Assembly (NCBI RefSeq): GCF_000787855.1
Contig: NZ_BBPQ01000001.1
Coordinates: 367,205-431,204 of the forward strand
DNA: 64,000 bases
DNA from: Streptacidiphilus anmyonensis
GTDB lineage: Bacteria; Actinomycetota; Actinomycetes; Streptomycetales; Streptomycetaceae
Reading direction: 5' to 3'
Made by a program: the position numbers and the translations under genes. Under the pieces are notes generated by a model. The model was not told the origin of the DNA. It did no database searches and saw only the letters and a program-made list of their open reading frames with translations. Of the stretch, positions 8,167 to 16,576 are shown piece after piece; within the stretch, counting starts at the first letter, position 1; every line of letters begins with the position of its first letter.

Positions 8167-9404
8167 GCGCGCACCTGGCGGGGCCGTCCCTCTGCGTCCA
8201 GGTGCCGGTCGAGATCGAGGTCCAGCATGCGGATCGCGTTGCCGCGCATGATCTTGTAGACCACGTCGGACGTGAGCCCCTTCATGTGGTCCAGCGCCAC
8301 GGCCTTGGTCTCCGGCCAGGTGGAGTCCACGTGCGGGTAGTCCGTCTCGAAGGTGACGTTGTCGACCCCGACCCGGTCCAGTGAGGCGACCCCGTGCTTG
8401 TCGCGGAAGAAGCACGCGAAGATCTGCCGGTAGTAGTACGTCGACGGCGGGTCGGGGATCAGGTCGCGGACGCCGCCCCACGCCCGGTGTTCGCGCCAGA
8501 CGTCGTCCGCGCGTTCCAGCGCGTACGGGATCCAGCCCATCTGGCCTTCGCTGTAGGCGAGTTTGAGCCTGGGGAAGCGCACCAGGACGCCACTGAAGAG
8601 GAAGTCCGTCATGGACGCCATGGCGTTGTTGAAGCTCAGCGTCGCCTGCACGGCCGGAGGCGCGTCCGGGGAGGCGGCGGGCATCTGCGAGGACGAGCCG
8701 ATGTGCATGCAGACCACCGTCCCGGTCGCCTGGCACTCGGCGAAGAACGGGTCCCAGTAGCCGGTGTGGATGCTGGGCAGACCCAGGTACGTCGGGATCT
8801 CGCTGAAGCAGACCGCCCGCACGCCCCGCGCGGCGTTCCTCTTGATCTCCGCGACGGCCGCGTGCACGTCCCAGAGCGGGATCAGGCACAGCGGGATCAG
8901 GCGACCGCCGCTGTCGCCGCACCACTCCTCGACCATCCAGTCGTTGTAGGCGCGGACGCAGGCCAGCGCGACCTCCTTGTCGTGCGCCTCGGCGAACGTC
9001 TGGCCGCAGAAGCGCGGGAAGGTCGGGAAGCAGAGGGACGCCTCGACGTGGTTGTTCTCCATGTCCTCGATGCGCGCCTTGGGGTCCCAGCAGCCGCGCC
9101 GCATCTCGTCGCGGGTGATGCCCTCCAGCGTCATCTCGTCGCGGTCGAAGCCGACGGCGGCGATGTTGCGCTTGTACGGGAACTGCAGGTCCTCGTAGAT
9201 CCACCAGTCGGTGGGCGGGCCGTCGGGGTCCATGGAGATGCGGTACCTGCCGCCGACGTACTCCAGTTGGCCGATGCCCGCGCGCAGCGGCTTGGGGCCG
9301 CGGTCGCGGTACCTGGCCGGCAGCCAGGTCTCGAAGAGGTGCGCCGGCTCGATCACGTGGTCGTCGACGCTGACCACCATCGGCAGTTCGGCAGAGCTTT
9401 CCAT
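8163..9404 (-). CDS. Amidohydrolase family protein (Amidohydro_2)
   Basis: 413 residues from ATG at 9404. Metal-dependent TIM-barrel hydrolase/decarboxylase of the ACMSD-like type: VSVDDHVIEP carries the first metal ligands (Asp-His in place of HxH), CLIPLWDVHAAVAEI, a His in VVCMHIGSS, and the terminal FETDYPHVDSTWP with the Asp ligand. These proteins recur in actinobacterial clusters with acyl-CoA dehydrogenases and ligases, where they hydrolyse or decarboxylate ring-derived intermediates. First gene of the leftward operon, divergent from the cysteine-hydrolase gene; the operator at 9433 lies 28 bases upstream of its start. Confidence 0.9.
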   Translation of the reverse strand: MESSAELPMVVSVDDHVIEPAHLFETWLPARYRDRGPKPLRAGIGQLEYVGGRYRISMDPDGPPTDWWIYEDLQFPYKRNIAAVGFDRDEMTLEGITRDEMRRGCWDPKARIEDMENNHVEASLCFPTFPRFCGQTFAEAHDKEVALACVRAYNDWMVEEWCGDSGGRLIPLCLIPLWDVHAAVAEIKRNAARGVRAVCFSEIPTYLGLPSIHTGYWDPFFAECQATGTVVCMHIGSSSQMPAASPDAPPAVQATLSFNNAMASMTDFLFSGVLVRFPRLKLAYSEGQMGWIPYALERADDVWREHRAWGGVRDLIPDPPSTYYYRQIFACFFRDKHGVASLDRVGVDNVTFETDYPHVDSTWPETKAVALDHMKGLTSDVVYKIMRGNAIRMLDLDLDRHLDAEGRPRQVRA

Positions 9405-9432
9405 TCAAGGCTCCCTCTCCACGACCCTTTAC

Positions 9433-9447
9433 CTGACGGTCCGTCAG
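9433..9447. promoter_or_regulatory. Second copy of the CTGACGG-N-CCGTCAG operator
   Basis: CTGACGGTCCGTCAG is a perfect palindrome with seven-base arms. With the following ATTC, 17 of 19 bases match the site at 2867-2885. It sits in the divergent promoter between the amidohydrolase operon and the cysteine hydrolase/acyl-CoA synthetase operon. Two near-identical sites at the two divergent promoters of one catabolic region point to one shared repressor. Confidence 0.75.
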
Positions 9448-9495
9448 ATTCAGACTAGTCACGGACCCCAGAAGCGGCAAGCGAGCGAGGACCGG

Positions 9496-10140
9496 ATGGC
9501 CGTCGTACTCACGGAACTTCTCGACCCGGCGGCCACCGCCGTGGTCACCTGCGAGTGCCAGCAGGGCGTGCTCGGCGCGGACGCCGTCTTCCCGGCGCTC
9601 GCCGCGGCCGCCGCCCAGGCCGGCCTGGTCGGGAACGTCGCCCGGCTCTGCGCCGCCGCCCGCGCGCTCGGCGTGCCCGTCGTCCACTGCACGGCCGAAC
9701 GGCGCGCGGACGGACGCGGGGCGAACACCAACGCCCGCCTCTTCGCCGCCGCCGCGCGGGCCGCGACGCCCTTCGACCCCGCGCTCCACCCCGGAATCGG
9801 CGCGGATCCGGCGCGCGACTTCGTCCTGCCCCGCCTGCACGGACTCGGACCGTTCCAGGACACGGGGCTCTCGTCCCTGCTGCGCAATCTCGGGGCGACC
9901 ACGCTCGTGGTCACCGGGGTCTCCCTCAACGTCGCGCTGCTGGAGCTGACGCTCGGCGCGGTCGACGCCGGGCTCCAGGTCGTGATCCCGGCCGACGCCG
10001 TCGCCGGGACGCCGCCCGCGTACGCGGAGGCGGTCCTCGCCCACACCCTCGCGCTCGTCGCGACCCTGAGCAGCACGCACGAGGTCATCGGCGCCCTGCA
10101 CGCACAAGACACCCCCGGGAGAGACGGGAGAGACTCGTGA
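9496..10140 (+). CDS. Isochorismatase-like (cysteine hydrolase fold) protein lacking the catalytic triad
   Basis: 214 residues from ATG at 9496. Fold features are clear: VVTCECQQGV at the N terminus, ARDFVLPRLHGLGPFQDTGL in the middle and TTLVVTGVSLNVALLELTL near the end. Family members use Asp-Lys-Cys. Here the Asp position is Glu20 (CECQ), the Lys position reads Arg (LPRLHG) and the nucleophile Cys is Ala (LNVALLE in place of TNVCV). It may be non-catalytic, or use a different chemistry. Its stop overlaps the next start (GTGA), so it is coupled to the acyl-CoA synthetase. Similar proteins recur beside such ligases, which suggests a helper role. Confidence 0.85.
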   Translation: MAVVLTELLDPAATAVVTCECQQGVLGADAVFPALAAAAAQAGLVGNVARLCAAARALGVPVVHCTAERRADGRGANTNARLFAAAARAATPFDPALHPGIGADPARDFVLPRLHGLGPFQDTGLSSLLRNLGATTLVVTGVSLNVALLELTLGAVDAGLQVVIPADAVAGTPPAYAEAVLAHTLALVATLSSTHEVIGALHAQDTPGRDGRDS

Positions 10141-11738
10141 CCATCACCGACGCGGGAAGCCTGTGGGACCTGCTCGAACAGCGCGTCGCGGCGACGCCGG
10201 ACGCGCCGATGCTGATCCAGGCCGCCGACGAACCCGCGGGCGCGGAAGGCGAACCGGACCGCCGGCTCAGCTACCGCGAGGTGCGCGACCGGGCCGAGCG
10301 GATCGCGGCCGGACTGCGCGCCGAGTACGGGATCGAGGACGGGACGCCGGTGGCCTGGCAACTGCCGACGCGGATCGAGACCGTGCTCGTCTCGCTCGCG
10401 CTCTCCCGGCTGGGCGCGGTGCAGACGCCGATCATCGCGATCTACCGCGGCGCGGAGGTCGGCCACATCCTCGGCGAGTCCCGGGCCCGGCTCTACCTGG
10501 TGCCAGGCGTCTGGCGCGGCTTCGACTACGTGAAGATGGCCGAGGAGCTGACCCGCGGCTGGACGCGGCCGCCCGCCGTCCGCGTCCTGCACGGCGAGGC
10601 CGACCTGCCCGACGGCGACCCCGCGCTGCTGCCGCCTCCGCCGCGCGCCGACCTGGACGACGCGCACGCGCCGGTGCGCTGGGTCTACTACACCTCCGGG
10701 ATCACCTCCGCGCCCAAGGGCGCCCGGCACACCGACCGGACCCTGATCGCGGGCGGCAGCGGCTTCGCGCTCGCGCTGGACATGAGCCCGCGGGACGTCG
10801 GCTCGATCGCCTTCCCCTACGCGCACATCGGCGGCCCCGACTACCTCGTCGCGGTGCTGGTGCACGGCTTCCCGGCGCTGCTGGTCGAGGTCTTCGCACT
10901 GCCGGACGTGCTGCCCGCGTACCGGCGCAACGGCGTGACCATGGCCGGCGGCAGCACCGCGTTCTACTCCGCCTTCCTCGCCGAGCAGCGCAGGCTGCCG
11001 CCGGGCGAGCGGCTCGTGCCCACGCTGCGCATCCTCTCCGGCGGCGGCGCGCCGATGCCGCCGGAGCTGTACCGGGAGGTCACCGAGGAGATGGGCGTGG
11101 TGCTCGCCCACGGCTACGGCATGACGGAGGCCCCCGCGATCTGCATGGGCTCGCCGCGGGACACCCCGGAACAGCTCGCGTACACCGAGGGGCACCCCGT
11201 GCGCGGCTGCGAGGTGCGGGTGGTCGACGGGGAGATGTGGCTGCGCGGCCCGATGGTCTGCCGCGGCTACACCGACCCCGCCCTCACCGCCGAGGCGTTC
11301 ACCGCGGACGGCTGGTTCCGCACCGGTGACCTCGGCCACATCCGCCCGGACGGCCATGTCCGGCTGACCGGGCGGCTGAAGGACATCATCATCCGCAAGG
11401 GGGAGAACATCTCCGCCAAGGAGATCGAGGACCTGCTCTACCAGGACCCGCGCGTCGGCGACGTGGCCGTCGTCGGCCTGCCCGACCCCGTGCGCGGCGA
11501 GCGCGTCTGCGCGGTGGTGGAGCGCAGGCCCGGCGTGGAGCCGCCGACACTGGCGGAGGTCGCGACGCGGTTGCGGGCGGCAGGGCTCATGACCCAGAAG
11601 ATTCCCGAGCAGTTGGAGGTGGTCGACGCGCTCCCCCGCAACGAGACCCTGCGCAAGGTGCTGAAGCACCGGCTGCGCGACATGTTCGCGGCACTGCCGT
11701 GGCAGGAGGGACGGGAAGGGCGGGAGGAATCGCCCTGA
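10137..11738 (+). CDS. AMP-dependent acyl-CoA synthetase/ligase
   Basis: 533 residues from GTG at 10137. ANL-superfamily enzyme that adenylates a carboxylic acid and passes it to CoA. Motifs in order: P-loop YYTSGITSAPKGARHT near residue 184, AYAHIGGPDYL, GYGMTEAP, GWFRTGDLG, the hinge GRLKDIIIRKGENIS and the C-terminal Lys in LRKVLK. It probably activates the substrate that the acyl-CoA dehydrogenases then oxidise, so it would open the pathway. Coupled to the cysteine hydrolase-like gene and under the operator at 9433. Confidence 0.94.
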   Translation: MTITDAGSLWDLLEQRVAATPDAPMLIQAADEPAGAEGEPDRRLSYREVRDRAERIAAGLRAEYGIEDGTPVAWQLPTRIETVLVSLALSRLGAVQTPIIAIYRGAEVGHILGESRARLYLVPGVWRGFDYVKMAEELTRGWTRPPAVRVLHGEADLPDGDPALLPPPPRADLDDAHAPVRWVYYTSGITSAPKGARHTDRTLIAGGSGFALALDMSPRDVGSIAFPYAHIGGPDYLVAVLVHGFPALLVEVFALPDVLPAYRRNGVTMAGGSTAFYSAFLAEQRRLPPGERLVPTLRILSGGGAPMPPELYREVTEEMGVVLAHGYGMTEAPAICMGSPRDTPEQLAYTEGHPVRGCEVRVVDGEMWLRGPMVCRGYTDPALTAEAFTADGWFRTGDLGHIRPDGHVRLTGRLKDIIIRKGENISAKEIEDLLYQDPRVGDVAVVGLPDPVRGERVCAVVERRPGVEPPTLAEVATRLRAAGLMTQKIPEQLEVVDALPRNETLRKVLKHRLRDMFAALPWQEGREGREESP

Positions 11739-11902
11739 GGGATCCTGGGGTTGCCCTTAGGGGATGCCCCCGCCGTTCGGATGTTCGGACTTCATCCGTT
11801 GGTATGAAGAGGTTTTTCAGCCGGTCGGTAGGCTCAAGGGAGCTTGTCTTTTCCACCCGTTAGTCGCACCCGGAGACGGGGGAGTTTCCTGAAGGGGCGG
11901 CG

Positions 11903-13009
11903 ATGAGTCTCACCGGCACACCTTTCTTCGTGCTGACCGTCATTGTCACGCTGGGCGCGTTGACCGCCCTGTTCGTGCTCTGGAACCGAATACCCGGACC
12001 GAGACCGCTCAGAATGGGCGGCAGACTCGGCCTGGCCCTGTTCAGCCAGTTCACGGCCGTGATCGCGGTGCTCGTCTACGTGAACAACAGCATGGGGCCG
12101 TTCTACGAGAGCTGGAGCGATCTCCTCGGGGGCAGCGGCGCTCCCCCGATCACCACCTCCGTCGCCGGAGGCCAGAACGGGCAGAGCGCCCCGAGGACCG
12201 ACGGGAAGCTGCGCTTCACGCAGTACAGCGCCGACGTCATGAAGGCCCGCGTGATCGGCGCGCACTCAGGCGTCGACGGCAGCCTGTACGTCTGGCTGCC
12301 CCCGCAGTACCACGACCCCGCGTACGCGCAGACCGCGTTCCCCGTCGTCGAACTGCTGCCCGGCACGCCGGGAACGCCGCAGGCGTGGTTCGGGACGATG
12401 CATGTCCAGCAGGAGATGCAGAAGCTGATGGCCACGGGCAAGGTCAAGCCGATGATCATGGTCTCGGCCAAGCTGAACACGCTCGGCGGCAACACCGACG
12501 CGGGCTGCGCGGACATCCCCGGCTCCGCCAGGACCGGCACCTGGCTCGCCCAGGACGTGCCGGCCCTGATCCGCGCCAACTTCCGCGCCGCGAAGGACCC
12601 TTCGGGGTGGGGCATCATGGGCTACTCGGCCGGGGCGTACTGCGCGGTCAACCTCACCGTCCAGCACCCGAACACGTTCCGGTCCGCGGTCAGCCTCTCG
12701 GGTTACACCACACCCGAATCACCCCTGGTCACCCGCGACCCCGCGCTGGCGCGGGCCAACAACCCGTATCTGCGACTGAAGTTGGCGAACCCGCAGCCCC
12801 CGGTCTCGTTCCTGATGGCCGGCAGCCTGCAGGACCAGGGCACGGTCCCGTCGGCACGCGCCCTGCTGGGCGTCCTGCGACAGCCGGGCGCGAGCCGCCT
12901 GTTGACTGTCCAGTCGGGCGGCCACACCCCGGACGTCTGGCGCGGCATGCTGCCCGAGGCACTGACCTGGCTCTCCGCCAGGACGGCCAGCCAGGGCGTC
13001 AGCAGCTAG
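11903..13009 (+). CDS. Membrane-anchored alpha/beta hydrolase (esterase D/mycolyltransferase-like)
   Basis: 368 residues from ATG at 11903 with AAGGGGCGGCG just upstream. Two N-terminal membrane helices (FFVLTVIVTLGALTALFVLW, and LFSQFTAVIAVLVYVNN), then an extracytoplasmic PF00756 domain: YVWLPPQYHDP, VVELLPGTPGTPQAWFG, nucleophile elbow GIMGYSAGAYCA, and a His in SGGHTPDVW. Cys residues in DAGCADIP suggest an exported fold. The family includes antigen 85-like acyltransferases and secreted esterases. Ends opposite the glycosyltransferase gene, with a hairpin repeat between the two 3' ends. Confidence 0.85.
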   Translation: MSLTGTPFFVLTVIVTLGALTALFVLWNRIPGPRPLRMGGRLGLALFSQFTAVIAVLVYVNNSMGPFYESWSDLLGGSGAPPITTSVAGGQNGQSAPRTDGKLRFTQYSADVMKARVIGAHSGVDGSLYVWLPPQYHDPAYAQTAFPVVELLPGTPGTPQAWFGTMHVQQEMQKLMATGKVKPMIMVSAKLNTLGGNTDAGCADIPGSARTGTWLAQDVPALIRANFRAAKDPSGWGIMGYSAGAYCAVNLTVQHPNTFRSAVSLSGYTTPESPLVTRDPALARANNPYLRLKLANPQPPVSFLMAGSLQDQGTVPSARALLGVLRQPGASRLLTVQSGGHTPDVWRGMLPEALTWLSARTASQGVSS

Positions 13010-13023
13010 CTGCAGTTGCCCGA

Positions 13024-13146
13024 CTCAAGGGCGCGAGAAACCTCCGGGGTACGGATGGCCCTGCGCGTTGAGGACCATCTGCTCATCAGTGGCTTGTCGC
13101 GCCCACGCTGCGGAACGGCAAAACGGCAGAGCCCCGCGCCCCTGAG
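13024..13146. repeat. Dispersed hairpin repeat between convergent genes (reverse orientation copy)
   Basis: Read on the minus strand, the element starts CTCAGGGGCGCGGGGCTCTG, passes GGGCGCGACAAGCCACTGATG and AACGCGCAGGGCCATCC, and ends TTTCTCGCGCCCTTGAG. These blocks match the copies at 55461 and 60339 in order. Ends are inverted repeats and an inner hairpin pairs GGATGG with CCATC. It lies exactly between two converging genes and could act as a bidirectional terminator. Confidence 0.75.
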
Positions 13147-13154
13147 TGGTGCGG

Positions 13155-15299
13155 CTAACTCGTGGGGAACACCTTGCGGACGACCCGCTCCGCCGCGTGG
13201 CCGTCGTCCCAGGGGCAGAACTTGGCGCGGAAGGCCGCGCGGAGTTTGGTCGACTCCGGGGAGTCCGCCGCGCCTCCGGGGAGGAGGACCGCGGCGAGTT
13301 CCTCCTCGGTGCGGGCGACAGCGCCCGGCGGCTCGGCCATGAGGTCGAAGTAGACGCCGCGGATGCGCTGGTAGTCCTCCCAGTCCGGGGCGAAGACCAC
13401 AATGGGGCGGTCCAGGACCGCATAGTCGAACATCGTCGAGGAGTAGTCCGTCACCAGGACGTCCGCCGCCAGGTAGAGGTCCTCGACGACGGGGTGGCCG
13501 GAGACGTCGATCACGCCGGCGTCGTCGGGGAGGCCCGCGTCGCCGTAGAAGTAGTGGGCGCGCATGAGGACCGTCGTCGTCGGGCCGAGGCGGCGGGCCA
13601 GGGCCACCACGTCGAGAGCCGGGACGAAGGAGTCGTGCTGCTCGCGGTGGGTGGGGGCGTAGAGGACGACGCGGTTGCCGACGGGGACGCCGAGGCGCTC
13701 GCGGATGCCGGCGATCTCCGCCGGATCGGGGTCGGCCAGGCGGTCGTTGCGGGGGTAGCCGGTCTCCAGGACCTCGTAGGGGCCGGGGTAGGCGCGGCGG
13801 AAGGACTCCGTGGAGTGGGGGTTGGGCGAGACCAGGTAGTCCCAGCGGCCCACGTGCTCCAGCAGGCGGTCGAAGTCCATGCCGTCGGCGGCCAGCGGGC
13901 GGTCGCGCAGGTCCAGGCCGAGGTACTTCAGCGGGGTGCCGTGCTGCGTCTGCACATGCACCGAACCGGCCCGCTTCGTCATCGTGTGCGGGAAGTTGAC
14001 GTTGTTGACCAGGTACTTGGCCGTCGCCATCAGGCGCAGGTAGCGCGGGGTGTTGGCCAGCACGTACGGCACGCCCTCGGGCAGCGCCGCGGCCTGGGCG
14101 GGGGTGTTCACCACCCAGACGCCCTTGATCTGCGGGGCGAGTTCGCGCATCCGCGCGTGGATCGCGGCGGGGTTGCAGCTGTAACCGCGGTACCAGTAGG
14201 CGGCGTAGACGGCGAGGTTCTCGTCGATCGGCAGGCGCCGGTACGTCTCGTACAGGCCGCGGCGGCCCGCGCCGCGCACCGCGCGCTTGACGGTGCCCGG
14301 CAGCGTGCGCGGAAGCGCCTGCAACGGGCGCAGCCGCTGGTACGCGCCCCACGCGCCGCGTTCCACGAGGCGGTACTGGACGCCGCGCAGACCCTTGGGG
14401 AAGGTGTGGCCCGCCGGACGGTGCCGGCGGAAGTACTCGGTGGTGCGGCGGAAGAAGTCCTCCCGCAGGTCGTCGGGGACCAGGCCCGGGGTGTCCAGGA
14501 TGGTGACGGCCTGCTTGACCGTGCGGTCGAAGACGAGACGGCACAGGCTCGGGCCGATCTCGGGACGGCGGTCCAGGAAGTCGAAGATCGCGTCGTACTG
14601 GGCGAAGGCGTCCGCGTGCTTGGGCGAGGCGGTGTTGGTGATCGCCCCGGCGCGCTGGCGGCGGTAGAAGTAGAGGTCGCGGTCCAGGTAGCTGAGCGTC
14701 CGAGCGGCGAGCAGCAGCGGGTAGGTGACCGAGATGTCCTCGTAGTAGCCGCCGCCGAAGTGGACGTCGAGCGAGGCGAGGAACTCGCGGCGGATGACCT
14801 TGTTCCAGACCGACATGATCATCTGGATCAGTCCGGGCCGCTCGGCGAGCGTGAAGGTCGGCGGCAGCGGCGGCTCGACCAGCAGGCGGCGCCAGGTGTC
14901 GGGCTCGGTCGCGCCGTCGGGGTAGACCCGGGCGAAGCCGGTGATCAGCACGTCGGGGCGGACCTCAGCGAGCCGCGCGGCGACCTCGTCGACCGCGCCG
15001 TCCGCCAGCCAGTCGTCGCTGTCCACGAACCAGACGTACTCGCCCCTGGCCTCCTTCAGGCCCTCCTCGCGGGCGCCGCCGAGGCCGCGGTTGGCGGCCA
15101 GATGCCTCACCTTGAGGCGCGAGTCGCGGGCGGCGTAGGCGTCGAGGATCTCCCCGCTGCGGTCCGGGGAGCAGTCGTCGACCGCGATGACCTCCAGGCC
15201 CGGCAGCCTGGACGCCAGGATCGAGTCGAGGCAGCGCGGCAGGTAGTCGGCGACCCCGTAGACGGGCAGCACGATGCTGAGGGAGACGGGCGTGGTCAC
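13155..15299 (-). CDS. Glycosyltransferase family 2 fused to CDP-glycerol glycerophosphotransferase
   Basis: 714 residues from GTG at 15299. Residues 1-240 are a GT-A domain (SIVLPVYGVADYLPRCLDSI, VIAVDDCSPDRSGE, DXD-type FVDSDDW). A linker follows, then from about 340 a TagF/TagB-type transferase: HVQTQHGTPLKYLGLDL, VLYAPTHREQHDSF and VLVTDYSSTMFDYAVLDRPIV. Such fusions build poly(glycerol phosphate)-like wall teichoic acids or glycosylated variants on the inner membrane face. Stand-alone gene. Family assignment is strong; the exact polymer is not. Confidence 0.92.
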   Translation of the reverse strand: MTTPVSLSIVLPVYGVADYLPRCLDSILASRLPGLEVIAVDDCSPDRSGEILDAYAARDSRLKVRHLAANRGLGGAREEGLKEARGEYVWFVDSDDWLADGAVDEVAARLAEVRPDVLITGFARVYPDGATEPDTWRRLLVEPPLPPTFTLAERPGLIQMIMSVWNKVIRREFLASLDVHFGGGYYEDISVTYPLLLAARTLSYLDRDLYFYRRQRAGAITNTASPKHADAFAQYDAIFDFLDRRPEIGPSLCRLVFDRTVKQAVTILDTPGLVPDDLREDFFRRTTEYFRRHRPAGHTFPKGLRGVQYRLVERGAWGAYQRLRPLQALPRTLPGTVKRAVRGAGRRGLYETYRRLPIDENLAVYAAYWYRGYSCNPAAIHARMRELAPQIKGVWVVNTPAQAAALPEGVPYVLANTPRYLRLMATAKYLVNNVNFPHTMTKRAGSVHVQTQHGTPLKYLGLDLRDRPLAADGMDFDRLLEHVGRWDYLVSPNPHSTESFRRAYPGPYEVLETGYPRNDRLADPDPAEIAGIRERLGVPVGNRVVLYAPTHREQHDSFVPALDVVALARRLGPTTTVLMRAHYFYGDAGLPDDAGVIDVSGHPVVEDLYLAADVLVTDYSSTMFDYAVLDRPIVVFAPDWEDYQRIRGVYFDLMAEPPGAVARTEEELAAVLLPGGAADSPESTKLRAAFRAKFCPWDDGHAAERVVRKVFPTS

Positions 15300-15402
15300 G
15301 GCGGTGTGCTGCTCCAGGTCGCGCGGGGTGGGCTCCCTCAGACTCTACTGGGCCCGCACGGCCTCCCGGCCTTGAGTTCCGTCACCGAGGGCCGCCGCCC
15401 GC

Positions 15403-15801
15403 TCACTGAGGGCCGCGCTCGCCCCGCGTCTGCTCCACCACCGTGAACAGCCGGTGGACCCCGAGCGCCGCGAAGACGCGGTGCACCTGGGAGGGGATCG
15501 CCCCCGGCTCCAGATCCGTGCGGGGCAGCACCAGGCGTAGCTCGCCGCCGCAGGAGCGCAGCAGCCGGCGTGCGCCGATCAGCACGCCCACCCCCGAGGA
15601 GTCGCAGAAGCGCACGTCAGCGAGGTCGACGACCACCCGCCTCGACCCGTTGGCGACGGCCTCCCGCACCGCCTCCCGGACTCTGCCGCCGGTGCCGAGA
15701 TCGAGATCACCGTGCACTCTCAGCAGCAGCCAGCCGTCGTTCTCCTCGCGATCAACGCGCAGTGTTGTCGTCACGGTGCCACGATTCTCCAGCATGTTCA
15801 T
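15403..15801 (-). CDS. STAS-domain anti-anti-sigma factor
   Basis: 132 residues. STAS fold with WLLLRVHGDLDLGTG, VVVDLADVRFCDSSGVGVLI and ELRLVLPRTDLEPG. The DSSG motif (Asp67-Ser68-Ser69) carries the serine that partner HATPase kinases phosphorylate. Unphosphorylated protein would bind an anti-sigma factor and free its sigma factor. ATG at 15801 is used here; GTG a few codons later is an alternative. It lies directly upstream of, and divergent from, the sigma/anti-sigma pair at 16001, but that pair is of the zinc-finger type, so a direct link is not implied. Confidence 0.9.
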   Translation of the reverse strand: MNMLENRGTVTTTLRVDREENDGWLLLRVHGDLDLGTGGRVREAVREAVANGSRRVVVDLADVRFCDSSGVGVLIGARRLLRSCGGELRLVLPRTDLEPGAIPSQVHRVFAALGVHRLFTVVEQTRGERGPQ

Positions 15802-16000
15802 GATGGTGTTTCAGGTTAGCGTCGTCTTCCGCGGGATCTGACACTCCGTGCCATCGTGCCTGGCATTTAGTTTCCTCAAACATCCGGACGACACGCACGC
15901 GTCGGCGCTAGATTTCGTGTGAGGGTTCCTTGAGGATTCCTTGGCTTTGTCTTGTTGGTCATGGTTTGCGCACAACGCGCACACTCCCTGGGGCGGGACG

Positions 16001-16576
16001 GTGGTGCCGGTGTCGAGTCCAACGCCGATCCGCTGGGACCGGCAGATCCAGCGTCGGCTGGCGCGTGGGGAGGAGTCCGCGCTGGGCGAGCTCTACGACC
16101 AGTTCGCCCCGCTCGTCCACGGCCTGGCCAACCGCGTCCTCGGCGACCAGGCCGCCGCCGAGGAGATCACCCAGGACGTCTTCGCCCACGTCTGGCAGCA
16201 CCCGGAGAGCTTCGATCCGGCGCAGGGCTCGATGCGCTCCTGGATCGGCACGCTGACCCACCGCCGCGCCGTGGAACGCCTGCGCCGCGAGGCGGCGGGC
16301 GCGGACGCCGGCCTCGGGTGCGCCGACGGGGCACCGCTGGAGCCGCCCAGCGTGGAGGAGGAGGTGCTGGCGGCGGCGACCGCCGCCCGCGTCCAGTACA
16401 TCGTCTCCTCGCTGCCGCAGGCCCTGCGCGAGACGCTGCTGCTCACGTACTTCGGCGGCCGCACCTACCGGCAGGCGGCCAAGGAGCTGGGCATAGCGCC
16501 CGACACGGCGAAGCACCGGATGCGGCTGGGCCTGCAGTTGCTCGCCACCGCCCTCTCGACGGAGCCGGCGCTGTGA
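16001..16576 (+). CDS. RNA polymerase sigma factor (ECF, sigma-70 family)
   Basis: About 191 residues. Region 2 runs FAPLVHGLANRVLGDQAAAE and ITQDVFAHVWQHPESF; region 4 runs SLPQALRETLLLTYFGGRTY, RQAAKELGIAPDTAKHRM with a helix-turn-helix. Start chosen at GTG 16001 because GGGGCGGG lies 5-10 bases upstream; GTG 16004 or 16010 are equally possible, and a TTG at 15941 would add 20 residues that look non-conserved. Stop overlaps the next gene's GTG (GTGA), the usual coupling of an ECF sigma with its anti-sigma factor. Confidence 0.92.
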   Translation: MVPVSSPTPIRWDRQIQRRLARGEESALGELYDQFAPLVHGLANRVLGDQAAAEEITQDVFAHVWQHPESFDPAQGSMRSWIGTLTHRRAVERLRREAAGADAGLGCADGAPLEPPSVEEEVLAAATAARVQYIVSSLPQALRETLLLTYFGGRTYRQAAKELGIAPDTAKHRMRLGLQLLATALSTEPAL

